DNA of 64,000 nt from Nocardioides marmorisolisilvae (GCF_003725775.1 NZ_RJSG01000005.1:25625-89624), one strand, 5' to 3'; positions 15,760 to 24,105 are shown, counted from the first letter of the stretch. Notes: a model not told the origin generated them from the sequence alone. Numbers and translations are program-made.

Positions 15760-16410
15760 ATCGTCACCGCACCGAAGCCTGCGAGCTGGACCTACTCCGA
15801 GGCGTACGTCGCCGAGGACACCGTGCTGGCGAACGCCCGGGCCCGCGCCGAGGAGGTCGGGGTCGCCCCGATCGGCTCCGGTGGCGGCGCCGCCCTCCGT
15901 TTCCTGGCCTCCGTGCTGGACGCCCGCGCGGTCGTCGAGATCGGCACCGGCACCGGCGTCTCGGGCCTGTGGCTGCTGCGCGGCATGCGTCCCGACGGCG
16001 TGCTGACCTCGGTGGACACCGAGGCGGAGCACCAGCGCCTGGCGCGGGAGACCTTCACCGAGGGCGGCATCCCCGCCCAGCGCTCCCGGCTGATCCCCGG
16101 CGCGGCGCTCGAGGTGCTGCCCCGCCTCACCGACGGGCACTACGACATCGTCTTCTGCGACGGCGACAAGCAGGAGTACCCGGAGTACCTGGCCGAGGCG
16201 CTGCGGCTGCTGCGTCCCGGTGGCGTGGTGGTCTTCGACAACGCCCTGTGGCACGACCGGGTCGCCGACCCGGCCCAGCGCGATCCGGACACCATCGCGA
16301 TCCGCGAGCTGTGCCGCGTCGTCGGGGAGCACGAGTCGCTGGTGCCGGTGCTGCTGCCGGTCGGCGACGGACTGCTCGCCGCGAAGAAGGTCTGGCTGCC
16401 CGAGGGCTGA
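15760..16410 (+). CDS. O-methyltransferase (Rv1220c-like) with apparent non-canonical start
   Basis: A SAM-dependent O-methyltransferase of the catechol-O-methyltransferase-like class. VVEIGTGTGVSGLWLLRGM binds SAM, DIVFCDGDKQEYPEYL holds the metal-binding Asp, and VVVFDNALWHDRVADP is the third family motif. The conserved N-terminus VTAPKPASWTYSEAYVAEDT is encoded upstream of the first usable GTG (15823), but no ATG, GTG or TTG precedes it in frame. A strong GAGGAGG site at 15748-15754 stands 5 bases before ATC at 15760. The annotated span therefore begins at ATC (216 residues). Automated calls would probably start at 15823 and lose 21 residues. A sequencing error is possible. Confidence 0.7.
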   Translation: MVTAPKPASWTYSEAYVAEDTVLANARARAEEVGVAPIGSGGGAALRFLASVLDARAVVEIGTGTGVSGLWLLRGMRPDGVLTSVDTEAEHQRLARETFTEGGIPAQRSRLIPGAALEVLPRLTDGHYDIVFCDGDKQEYPEYLAEALRLLRPGGVVVFDNALWHDRVADPAQRDPDTIAIRELCRVVGEHESLVPVLLPVGDGLLAAKKVWLPEG

Positions 16411-16415
16411 CCGCC

Positions 16416-18002
16416 CTAGCGCACGGGGATCTGCCACTCCAGCAGCGTTCCGTGCGGCTCCTCCGAGCCGATCCGGAAGGTGCCGCCGTGCTCGACGGCA
16501 CGTCGGCGCACGTTGCGTAGGCCGCTCTCGGAGATCTGTCCGTCGATGCCACGGCCGTTGTCGGAGATCCGCAGCAGCAGGCGCTCCTGCCCGACCTCGA
16601 CCTCGACGATGCACGCGTCGGCCTCGGCGTGCCGCGCCACGTTGGACAGGGCCTCGCGCAGGGTGGCCATCAGGTGGTCGGCGACCTCGGAGCTGACGCC
16701 GGAGTCGAGCGGTCCGCGGATCCGGACGAACGGCGTGAAGCCGAGGACCGGCACGTACTCCTTGGCCAGGGCCCGTACGTCGGACTTGAGCGAGCTGCCG
16801 TCGTCGTGGCGCAGCTCGAAGATCGTGGAGCGGATGTCGCGGATGGTGGTGTTGAGCTCGGCCACGGCATCGTCGAGCCGGGAACGGACCTCGTCGAGGA
16901 CCACGATCCGGCGCAGGCCTTGGAGCTGGAGGGCGGTGGCGAACAGCCGCTGGATCACCGAGTCGTGCAGGTCGCGCGCGATCCGGTCGCGGTCGGCGAT
17001 CAGCAGCAGCTCCTGCCGCTCGGCCAGCGCCGCGGTGCGGTCCAGGGCCAGCGCCGCCTGGTCGGCGAACGCGGTCAGCAGGACCGGGGCGAGCTCGCCG
17101 GCGACCGGGTCGACGCCGTCGGTGAGCACGAGGAGCACGTGCCCGGGCACGAGCTTGGAGTTCAGCGGCACCACGAACCCGTCGGTGTTCTCGATCCGCG
17201 GCAGCGCCAAGGTGCGGCCGTTGGCCTCCGCCTCGATCAGCACCGGGGTCGCGACCTCGAGCACCTTGTCCAGGTCGGCGAGCAGCGGGTGCACCGAACC
17301 GTCGTCGAGGGCGACCACGCCGTGGGTGCCCTCGAGGTCCGCGACGACGGCGACGGTCGCGGATCCGGAGACCTGGCGCAGGTGCCGGGCCACTGCCTGC
17401 AGCGCATCGGGAAGCTCGGCGGTGTTCTGCAGCTCCTCGGACATCGCGACCCCGGCCTCGAGCCAGCGCTGCCGCCGCTCACTGGCCTGGTGGGTCCGCG
17501 CGTTGGCGATCACCGACCCGGCGATCTCGGCCAGCACCTGGAGGAGCGACTCGTCCTCGGCGGTGAACTGGGCGCCGCCGGCCTTCTCGGTCAGGTAGAG
17601 GTTCCCGTAGACCTTGTCGTCGACCAGCACCGGGACGCCGAGGAACGAGGACATCGGTGGGTGGTTCGGCGGGAAGCCCATCGACCGCGCATGGTCACCG
17701 ACGTCGACGAGGCGCAGCGGCTTCGGGTCCTCGACCAGGACACCGAGCACGCCCTCGCAGGTCGGCAGCGACGCGATCCGGCCGGCGGTCTCGGCGTCGA
17801 CCCCGTGGATGACGAAGTCGTTGACCACACCGTCGGCGTCCAGGAGACCGATCACGCCGTACCTGGCGTCGGTCAGCGCGCACGAGGCTTCGACGAGCCG
17901 GTGCAGCGAACCGCGGAGGTCGAGACCGGCACTGATCAGCTGGACGGCGTCGAGCAGCCTGCTCGCGCCTGCGCCGATGCCCCCGTGTGCTCCCTCAACC
18001 AC
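16416..18002 (-). CDS. two-GAF sensor histidine kinase (DevS/DosT-like)
   Basis: A 528-residue cytoplasmic kinase. GAF-A spans about residues 28-170 (RYGVIGLLDADGVV; VEDPKPLRLVDVGDHARSMG; PPNHPPMSSFLGVPV; YGNLYLTEKAGG), and GAF-B about 190-325. HisKA_3 follows with phospho-acceptor His346 in RDRIARDLHDSVIQRLF. The ATPase domain has LREALSNVARHA and ISDNGRGI. The GAF-A motifs closely resemble the haem-binding DevS/DosT kinases, and His114 in PPNHPPM is the candidate haem ligand (inference). No response regulator gene is adjacent. GTG start without a clear ribosome site. It may sense oxygen, NO or redox state. Confidence 0.85.
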   Translation of the reverse strand: MVEGAHGGIGAGASRLLDAVQLISAGLDLRGSLHRLVEASCALTDARYGVIGLLDADGVVNDFVIHGVDAETAGRIASLPTCEGVLGVLVEDPKPLRLVDVGDHARSMGFPPNHPPMSSFLGVPVLVDDKVYGNLYLTEKAGGAQFTAEDESLLQVLAEIAGSVIANARTHQASERRQRWLEAGVAMSEELQNTAELPDALQAVARHLRQVSGSATVAVVADLEGTHGVVALDDGSVHPLLADLDKVLEVATPVLIEAEANGRTLALPRIENTDGFVVPLNSKLVPGHVLLVLTDGVDPVAGELAPVLLTAFADQAALALDRTAALAERQELLLIADRDRIARDLHDSVIQRLFATALQLQGLRRIVVLDEVRSRLDDAVAELNTTIRDIRSTIFELRHDDGSSLKSDVRALAKEYVPVLGFTPFVRIRGPLDSGVSSEVADHLMATLREALSNVARHAEADACIVEVEVGQERLLLRISDNGRGIDGQISESGLRNVRRRAVEHGGTFRIGSEEPHGTLLEWQIPVR

Positions 18003-18029
18003 CCGGACATACTAGACCCAAATGCCCGT

Positions 18030-18485
18030 TTAGTCGGAAATAGCGAGGTTGAACCTGGCTAGACCTCGGGCGAGCTCGTGGATGTTGTCAGCGTCCCAGC
18101 CGGCCAGCTTGGCGCCGAACTCCTCGCGGCGCTGGTCGGCCAGCTCCGCGAGACGCTGGCGTCCCTTCGCGCTCATCTGGAGGATCGAGGCGCGCCCGTC
18201 GTTGGGGTCGGGCGTCCGCTCGATCAGGTCGAGCTCGAGGAGCTGGTGCACGACCCGGCTGACCGCGCCCTTGTCGAGGGCGAACAGGTCAGCCAGGTCC
18301 GCGGCCCGGTGCGGCCCGAACTCGTTCAGCGTGATCAGCAGCGGGTAGGCGGTCGCGTTCAGCGACGGGTCGACCAGGGCCGCCCGATCGGTCAGCCCGC
18401 GACGCACCCGCCGCAGCAGCTTGCCGATCTCGTGCTCGAGGTCGCGAATGGCCTCGTCGCGCTCTGCCTCCATGGTGATCATCAT
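18030..18485 (-). CDS. MarR family transcriptional regulator
   Basis: A 151-residue winged-helix repressor: helical dimerisation ends flanking LNEFGPHRAADLADLFALDK, GAVSRVVHQLLELDLIER and the wing TPDPNDGRASILQMSAKG. The ATG at 18485 overlaps the stop of the MFS gene (ATGA), so regulator and pump are co-translated. In-frame ATGs at 18482 and 18473 are alternative starts. Its likely operator is the palindromic pair upstream of the pump at 20050-20075, giving drug- or phenol-responsive control (inference from family behaviour). Confidence 0.88.
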   Translation of the reverse strand: MMITMEAERDEAIRDLEHEIGKLLRRVRRGLTDRAALVDPSLNATAYPLLITLNEFGPHRAADLADLFALDKGAVSRVVHQLLELDLIERTPDPNDGRASILQMSAKGRQRLAELADQRREEFGAKLAGWDADNIHELARGLARFNLAISD

Positions 18486-20038
18486 GCCGCGACGACCTCC
18501 GGCTCGCGTGCTTCGGCCTCGACCTCGAGCGTCGTGCGCAGCGGCACCTCGCGGATGAAGAGGACGGCCACCAGGGCTGCCAGCGCGAACGGCGCGGCGA
18601 CCAGGAACAGCTCGCCGGTCGCCGTACCGAAGGCGTGCTCGAAGACCGCGCGCACGGGCGCCGGCAGGGCGGAGAGGTCCGGGATCTCGTGGCTCTGCGC
18701 ACCGGAGGTCGGGACGCCGATCGCCGTCAGGCCGGCCGTGACCTTGTCGGAGACCTGCGCGCTCAGCAGGGCGCCCAGGGCGGAGACCCCGATCGAGCCG
18801 CCCATCGAGCGGAAGAACGTGACCACTGCACTGGCGGTGCCCATCTCGGACTGGGCCGCGTTGTTCTGCACGGCCAGCACGAGGTTCTGCATCGTGGAGC
18901 CGAGGCCGACGCCGAGGATCGCCATGAAGGCGCCGACGACGACCAGCGAGGTCTTCTCGTCGATCGTGCTGAGCAGGAACAGGCCGACCACGACCAGGGC
19001 CATGCCGCCGACCAGGAACCGCTTCCAGAGACCGGTCCGGGTGATCACCCGGCCGCTGACGATGCTGGAGACGAGCAGCCCGCCGACCATCGCGATCGAC
19101 ATCAGGCCGGCGTGCGTCGGGGTCATGCCGCGGGCGATCTGGAAGTACTGCGAGAGGTAGACGGTGGCACCGAACATCGCGACACCGACGAGCACGCTGG
19201 CCACCGTGGCCAGGGCCGTGGTGCGGTCGCGGAACATCTGCACCGGGATCACCGGCTCGACGGCGACCTTGAGCTCGACGTAGACGGCTGCGACCAGGAG
19301 GACCAGGCCGAGGGCGACCAGGCCGTAGCTGGTGGCCGAGCCCCAGCCGAAGTCGTTGCCCGCCAGGGAGACCCAGATCAGCAGGGTGGAGACGCCGCCG
19401 ACGATCAGGCCCGCGCCGAGGTAGTCGATGTTGACCTCGCGCTTGACCACGGGCAGGTGCAGCTTCTTCTGGAGCACCACGAAGGCGAGTGCGGCGATCG
19501 GGATGCCGACGTAGAAGCAGGAGCGCCAGCCCAGGCCGGGGACGTCGACCAGGACACCGCCGATGAGCGGACCGCTGACGGTCGCGACGGCGAAGACCGC
19601 GCCGATGTAGCCGGAGTACCGGCCGCGCTCGCGAGGCGGGACCATCGAGGCGATGACGACCTGGACCAGCGCGGTCAGGCCGCCGACGCCGAGGCCCTGG
19701 AAGGCACGGGCACCGATCAGCACGCCCATCGACGGAGCGGTGGCGGCGATCAGGGAGCCGATGACGTAGATGACGAGCGCGCTCTGGACCAGCACCTTCT
19801 TGTTGAACTGGTCGGCGAGCTTGCCCCAGATCGGGGTCGAGGCGGTCATCGTCAGCAGCGTCGCGACGACCACCCAGGTGTACCCGGACTGGCTGCCGTG
19901 CAGGTCGGTGACGATCCGCGGCAGTGCGTTGGAGACGACGGTGCTGGAGAGCATCGCGACGAACATGGCGAGCAGCAGTCCGCTGAGCGCCTCGAGGATC
20001 TCCCGGTGGCTCATCGGACGGGTTGTTTCAGAAGTCAT
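18482..20038 (-). CDS. DHA2/EmrB-QacA family multidrug MFS exporter
   Basis: About 518 residues with 14 hydrophobic helices. ALPRIVTDLHGSQSGYTWVV, PIWGKLADQFNKKVLV, GARAFQGLGVGGLTALVQVV and PPRERGRYSGYIGAVFAVAT are the motif A and motif C regions of DHA2 drug:H+ antiporters. ATG 20038 is preferred. A TTG at 20053 would extend it by five residues but sits inside the palindromic operator, and neither has a good ribosome site, so a nearly leaderless message is likely. The stop overlaps the MarR start. It probably exports toxic organic compounds; the substrate is unknown. Confidence 0.9.
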   Translation of the reverse strand: MTSETTRPMSHREILEALSGLLLAMFVAMLSSTVVSNALPRIVTDLHGSQSGYTWVVVATLLTMTASTPIWGKLADQFNKKVLVQSALVIYVIGSLIAATAPSMGVLIGARAFQGLGVGGLTALVQVVIASMVPPRERGRYSGYIGAVFAVATVSGPLIGGVLVDVPGLGWRSCFYVGIPIAALAFVVLQKKLHLPVVKREVNIDYLGAGLIVGGVSTLLIWVSLAGNDFGWGSATSYGLVALGLVLLVAAVYVELKVAVEPVIPVQMFRDRTTALATVASVLVGVAMFGATVYLSQYFQIARGMTPTHAGLMSIAMVGGLLVSSIVSGRVITRTGLWKRFLVGGMALVVVGLFLLSTIDEKTSLVVVGAFMAILGVGLGSTMQNLVLAVQNNAAQSEMGTASAVVTFFRSMGGSIGVSALGALLSAQVSDKVTAGLTAIGVPTSGAQSHEIPDLSALPAPVRAVFEHAFGTATGELFLVAAPFALAALVAVLFIREVPLRTTLEVEAEAREPEVVAA

Positions 20039-20049
20039 GGTTGTATTCT

Positions 20050-20075
20050 GCAACTATTTAGTTGCGTTGTGCAAC
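20050..20075. promoter_or_regulatory. paired palindromes, candidate MarR operator
   Basis: Two overlapping palindromes just upstream of the MFS start: GCAACT-ATTT-AGTTGC at 20050-20065 and GTTGC-GTTGT-GCAAC at 20061-20075. MarR proteins bind such 16-20 base palindromes. The position would block the promoter of the pump-marR operon. A similar AACTA/TAGTT palindrome precedes the other MarR gene near 38172. Confidence 0.6.
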
Positions 20076-20105
20076 CTTTTGTGACCGGGGTCACCGGAGA
20101 CGCAG

Positions 20106-20324
20106 CGACCCGCAGGCGTGAGTCGGGTGACTCACCCCGGTGGACTACCGGTTCGCCTGCGGGTCGGGTGGCTGCTGTTGGATTCGCCGGCAGCCGGCCG
20201 GCGTCGCCCCTACGGAAGAGGCCGGGTGCTGCTAACGAGCAGCCACCTCACGCGTCCTAGTAGAAATCATTTCTTGGACCACCTCCTTTCCCGTGTACGC
20301 CGAGGCTACGTCGCCCCGGCGTAC
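20106..20324 (-). ncRNA. structured intergenic leader or small RNA
   Basis: Read on the minus strand, this region contains, in order: hairpin GTACGCCG/CGGCGTAC (20295-20302 with 20317-20324); an extended ribosome site (20277-20292); a 12-codon ORF (20232-20270); hairpin CGCCGGC/GCCGGCG (20185-20191 with 20197-20203); and a 13-base stem CGACCCGCAGGCG (20106-20118 with 20154-20166) enclosing GTGAGTC/GACTCAC (20118-20124 with 20129-20135). AGCAGCCACC at 20238-20247 can pair with 20167-20176. The lower part may simply terminate the ABC operon. Whether a discrete RNA exists is inference. Confidence 0.4.
20232..20270 (-). CDS. 12-residue small ORF with extended Shine-Dalgarno
   Basis: ATG at 20270 opens M-I-S-T-R-T-R-E-V-A-A-R and ends in TAG. 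Upstream, GGAAAGGAGGTGGTCC (20277-20292, minus strand) complements the 16S rRNA 3' end over 15 of 16 positions, counting one G:U pair. That is far longer than the 4-6 pairs usual in this window. The last codons and stop can form a local hairpin, GCTGCT-CGTT-AGCAGC. It lies in the gap after the ABC operon and before the MFS operator. I do not recognise the peptide; it could be a leader peptide or a ribosome-titrating element. Confidence 0.4.
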   Translation of the reverse strand: MISTRTREVAAR

Positions 20325-20335
20325 CGGACAACGGG

Positions 20336-22375
20336 TTAAACAGCCTCCCCGACAGCGGCCGCGAACTGCGCGTTGTAGAGGCGGGCGTAGGCGCCCTCAG
20401 CAGCGAGCAGCTCCTCGTGGGTGCCCTGCTCGACGATCGCGCCGTCCTCCATCACCAGGATGAGGTCGGCGTCGCGGATCGTGGAGAGCCGGTGCGCGAT
20501 GACGAACGAGGTGCGGTCGCTGCGCAGAGCCGCCATCGCCTGCTGGAGGAGCAGCTCGGTGCGGGTGTCGACCGAGCTGGTCGCCTCGTCGAGGATCAGC
20601 AGTGCCGGGTCGGACAGGAACGCGCGCGCGATGGTCACCAGCTGGCGCTCACCGGCGGAGAGGTTCGAACCTTCCTCGTCGATCACCGTGTCGTAACCGT
20701 CGGGCAGCGAGTGCACGAAGCGGTCCACGAAGGTCGCCCGCGCGGCCTCGAGGATCTGCTCCTCGGTCGCCCCCGGACTGCCGTAGGCGATGTTGTCGCG
20801 GATGGTCCCCTCGAAGAGCCAGGTGTCCTGCAGCACCATGCCGGTCTGCGAGCGCAGCACCGAGCGCGGCATCGCGGCGATGTCCACGCCGTCCAAGGTG
20901 ATCCGGCCGGCCTGCACGTCGTAGAAACGCATCACCAGGTTCACCAGCGTGGTCTTGCCGGCACCGGTCGGGCCGACGATCGCGACCGTGTGGCCCGGGT
21001 TGGCGACCAGGGAGAGGTCGCCGATCAGCGGCCGCTCGGGGTCGTAGCTGAAGGACACGTTCTCGAAGCGGACCTCACCGCGGCGCAGGTCGGGAGCCAC
21101 CGGCGACGCGGTGCCGTCGGCCGGCTCCTCCGGGGCGTCGAGCAGCTCGAAGACCCGCTCGGCCGAGGCGACGCCGGACTGCATCAGGTTCGCCATCGAG
21201 GCGACCTGCGACAGCGGCTGGGTGAACTGGCGGGTGTACTGGATGAAGGCCTGCACCTCCCCCAGCGTCAGGGCGCCGCTGGAGACCCGCAGCGCTCCGA
21301 GCACCGCGACCAGCACGTAGTTGAGGTTCCCGACGAACATCATGATCGGCATGATCAGGCCGCTGACGAACTGCGCCGAGAACGAGGCCTTGTAGAGCTC
21401 CTCGTTCTCCTCGGCGAAGATCCGCTCGGACTCTGCCTGCCGACCGAAGACCTTGACCAGGGCGTGCCCGGAGAAGTTCTCCTCGATGTGCGCGTTCAGG
21501 CGACCGGTACGTCGCCACTGCTGGATGAACATCCCCTGGGACCGCTTCATCACCCGGCCGGTGATCACCATCGAGATCGGCACCGAGATGACGGCGATCA
21601 GCGCCAGCAGCGGCGAGATCCAGATCATCATGGTGAGCACCGCGAGCACGGTGAGCACCGAGGTCAGCAGCTGGCTCAGCGTCTGCTGCAGCGACTGGGA
21701 GAGGTTGTCGATGTCGTTGGTGACCCGCGAGAGCAGCTCACCGCGCGGCTGCTTGTCGAAGTACGACAGCGGCAAGCGATTCACCTTGTCCTCGACGTCG
21801 GCGCGCATCCGCAGGATCGTCGACTGCACCACGTCGTTGAGCAGGTAACCGGCCAGCCAGGCCAGGAACGCCGCCCCGAGGTAGATGCCGAGCACGATCA
21901 TCAGCACGTGGCCGACCGCGTCGAAGTCGACGCTCTGGCCCGGCACCAGGTCGAGCGAGGAGACCAGGCTGGCGACCTTGTCGTTGCCCTGGTCGCGCAG
22001 GTGCTGGACCGCCTCGGCCTTGGTGACGTCGGCCGGCAGCTTCCCGCCGATGAGGCCGGCGAAGATCAGGTCGGTGGCCCGGCCGAGGATCCGCGGGCCG
22101 ATCGCCGTCAGGGTCACGCTGCACACCGTCAGCACCATGACCGCGCCGAGCTTGATCCGCTGCGGCCGCATCCGGGCGAGCAGGCGCTTCGCGGACGGCT
22201 TGAAGTTCGAGGCCTTCTGGCCGACGATCCCGCCGCCGAAGGGGCTGCGGCCGGGACCGGGGCCGGCGACGACCCGCTCGGTCTCCTTGAGCTGACCACC
22301 CTCGCTGGTTGCGCCCGAGCCCTCGCTGGTTGCGCCCGAGCCGTTGCTGGTCGAGCCTGTCGAAACCTCGCTCAT
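20336..22375 (-). CDS. ABC exporter half-transporter (permease-ATPase), catalytically complete subunit
   Basis: A 679-residue type IV ABC exporter subunit. A Ser/Gly-rich cytoplasmic N-terminus (about 50 residues, with a duplicated GATSEG unit) leads to six helices, including a roughly 80-residue extracytoplasmic insertion after the first helix. The ATPase has Walker A IVGPTGAGKTTLV, signature NLSAGERQL (LSAGE rather than LSGGQ), Walker B LLILDEATSSVD with the catalytic Glu, and the H-loop IAHRLS. The ATG overlaps the stop of the second half-transporter gene (ATGA), so the two form a heterodimer that probably exports drugs or lipids. The codons after the start are made from a dispersed repeat. 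Confidence 0.92.
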   Translation of the reverse strand: MSEVSTGSTSNGSGATSEGSGATSEGGQLKETERVVAGPGPGRSPFGGGIVGQKASNFKPSAKRLLARMRPQRIKLGAVMVLTVCSVTLTAIGPRILGRATDLIFAGLIGGKLPADVTKAEAVQHLRDQGNDKVASLVSSLDLVPGQSVDFDAVGHVLMIVLGIYLGAAFLAWLAGYLLNDVVQSTILRMRADVEDKVNRLPLSYFDKQPRGELLSRVTNDIDNLSQSLQQTLSQLLTSVLTVLAVLTMMIWISPLLALIAVISVPISMVITGRVMKRSQGMFIQQWRRTGRLNAHIEENFSGHALVKVFGRQAESERIFAEENEELYKASFSAQFVSGLIMPIMMFVGNLNYVLVAVLGALRVSSGALTLGEVQAFIQYTRQFTQPLSQVASMANLMQSGVASAERVFELLDAPEEPADGTASPVAPDLRRGEVRFENVSFSYDPERPLIGDLSLVANPGHTVAIVGPTGAGKTTLVNLVMRFYDVQAGRITLDGVDIAAMPRSVLRSQTGMVLQDTWLFEGTIRDNIAYGSPGATEEQILEAARATFVDRFVHSLPDGYDTVIDEEGSNLSAGERQLVTIARAFLSDPALLILDEATSSVDTRTELLLQQAMAALRSDRTSFVIAHRLSTIRDADLILVMEDGAIVEQGTHEELLAAEGAYARLYNAQFAAAVGEAV
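22353..22365. repeat. REP-like core GAGCCTGTCGAAA inside a gene
   Basis: This 13-base core, seen also at 32958-32993 and (as its shorter complement) 50224-50235, lies within codons 4-8 of the ABC exporter gene and encodes part of E-V-S-T-G-S-T. Confidence 0.65.
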
Positions 22376-24105
22376 GCCGCCTCCTCCGCGCTCAGCTGGG
22401 ACGCGACGATCTCCTGGTAGGTCTGGTTCGACTCCAGCAGCTCGTGGTGGGTGCCGCGGCCGACGACCTCGCCGTCCTCGACGACGAGGATCAGGTCCGC
22501 GTCGCGGATCGTGGACACCCGTTGGGCCACGATCACCACCGTGGCATCGGACGTCACCGGTTTCAGCGCCGCTCTCAGGCGGGCGTCGGTGGCGAGGTCG
22601 AGCGCCGAGAACGCGTCGTCGAACAGGTAGATCTCGGGCTTGCGGATCACCGCGCGGGCGATCGCCAGTCGTTGCCGCTGGCCACCGCTGACGTTGGTGC
22701 CGCCCTGGGTGATCGGTGCCTCGAGACCCTCCGGCATCGCCGTGACGAAGTCCTTCGCCTGGGCGATCTCCAGCGCCGCCCACATCTCCTCCTCGGTCGC
22801 GTCCGGCTTGCCGTAGCGGAGGTTGGAGGCGACCGTGCCGGAGAACAGGAACCCGCGCTGCGGGACCAGGCCGAGCTTGGACCAGAGGACCTCCGGCTCC
22901 AGGTCCCGTACGTCGACCCCGTCGACGAGGACCTGGCCGCCGGTGGCGTCGAAGAGCCGCGGCACCAGGTTCACCATCGTCGACTTGCCGGCGCCGGTGG
23001 ACCCGATGATCGCGACGGTGCTGCCCGGGGCTGCCTCGAACGAGACGCCGCGCACCACCGGCACGGTCGCTCCCGGGTAGCAGAACTCGACGTCGGCGAA
23101 GCGCAGGGTGCCGCGCTCGCTGACCTCGGTGACGCCGTTCCTCGGAGGCGCGACCGAGCTCTCGGTGTCGAGGACCTCCGCGATGCGATCCGCGCAGACC
23201 GTCGAGCGCGGGATCATCATCATCATGAAGGTCGCCATCATCACCGACATGACGATCTGCATCAGGTAGGACAGGTAGGCGGTCAGGTCGCCGACGTTCA
23301 TGTTGCCGGACTCGACCCGGTGACCGCCGAACCAGAGCACGCCGACCGAGGCGACGTTCGCCACCAGCATCACCGTCGGGAACATCCCGGCCAGCCAGCG
23401 CCCGGCCCGGATCGAGACCCCGGTCAGGTCCTCGTTGGCCTCGGCGAAGCGCTTCGTCTCGTGCTGCTCGCGGACGAAGGCGCGCACCACCCGGACGCCG
23501 GTGATCTGCTCGCGCAGCAGGCGGTTGACCTCGTCGATGCGCTCCTGCATCCGGGCGAAGCTCGGCACCATCCGGGTGACGATGAAGCCGATCGAGGTCG
23601 CCAGCACCGGCACCACCGCGACCACCAACCAGGACAACCCGGCGTTCACGTGCACGGCCATCACCACGCCGCCGATCATCATGATCGGCGCGGAGACCAT
23701 CAGGGTGCCGCCCATCAGCACCAGCATCTGGACCTGCTGGACGTCGTTGGTCTCGCGGGTGATCAGCGACGGTGCCCCGAAGTGCTGGACCTCGCGGGCC
23801 GAGAAGCCGCCGACGCGGTGGAAGATGCCCGCGCGCAGGTCGCGCCCGAAGGCCATCGCCGTGCGGGCCGAGAACCAGACCGCGGTCACCGAGCACAGCA
23901 CCTGCAGCAGCGAGACCGCGAGCATCAGGCCGCCGCGACGGATGATGTAGCCGGTGTCGCCGAGGACGATGCCCTTGTCGATGATGTCGGCGTTGAGCAC
24001 CGGCAGGTAGAGCATCACCATCGTGCCGACGAACTGCAGCCCGACGACGATCGCGAGCTGCTGCTTGTAGGGCCGCAGGTGCTCACGGATGATCCGGATC
24101 AGCAT
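22372..24105 (-). CDS. ABC exporter half-transporter with degenerate ATP site
   Basis: A 577-residue partner subunit. It has six helices (QLAIVVGLQFVGTMVMLYLP onward), Walker A IIGSTGAGKSTMV, signature NVSGGQRQR, and Walker B IYLFDDAFSALD, in which Asp replaces the catalytic Glu. The H-loop is also altered (VAQRVS, Gln for His). Such substitutions mark the degenerate half of heterodimeric exporters such as BmrC/BmrD and TM287/288 (family knowledge). The start overlaps the last base of the tetR stop (TGATG), and the stop overlaps the next ABC gene. Regulated with tetR. Confidence 0.92.
   Translation of the reverse strand: MLIRIIREHLRPYKQQLAIVVGLQFVGTMVMLYLPVLNADIIDKGIVLGDTGYIIRRGGLMLAVSLLQVLCSVTAVWFSARTAMAFGRDLRAGIFHRVGGFSAREVQHFGAPSLITRETNDVQQVQMLVLMGGTLMVSAPIMMIGGVVMAVHVNAGLSWLVVAVVPVLATSIGFIVTRMVPSFARMQERIDEVNRLLREQITGVRVVRAFVREQHETKRFAEANEDLTGVSIRAGRWLAGMFPTVMLVANVASVGVLWFGGHRVESGNMNVGDLTAYLSYLMQIVMSVMMATFMMMMIPRSTVCADRIAEVLDTESSVAPPRNGVTEVSERGTLRFADVEFCYPGATVPVVRGVSFEAAPGSTVAIIGSTGAGKSTMVNLVPRLFDATGGQVLVDGVDVRDLEPEVLWSKLGLVPQRGFLFSGTVASNLRYGKPDATEEEMWAALEIAQAKDFVTAMPEGLEAPITQGGTNVSGGQRQRLAIARAVIRKPEIYLFDDAFSALDLATDARLRAALKPVTSDATVVIVAQRVSTIRDADLILVVEDGEVVGRGTHHELLESNQTYQEIVASQLSAEEAA

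Noticed and set aside
15746..16006. ATG at 15746 as start of the O-methyltransferase
   Set aside because: It lies in a different reading frame that gives an Arg/Ser/Pro-rich peptide. Using it would need a frameshift, so the in-frame non-canonical start is simpler.
20081..20094. GTGACC/GGTCAC hairpin as a terminator before the DHA2 pump
   Set aside because: It is 6 base pairs with no T-run on the minus strand and abuts the predicted operator; it may be incidental.
22309..22340. Duplicated CCTCGCTGGTTGCGCCCGAG as a mobile repeat
   Set aside because: It is a simple local tandem duplication encoding a disordered Ser/Gly/Ala linker in the ABC subunit.
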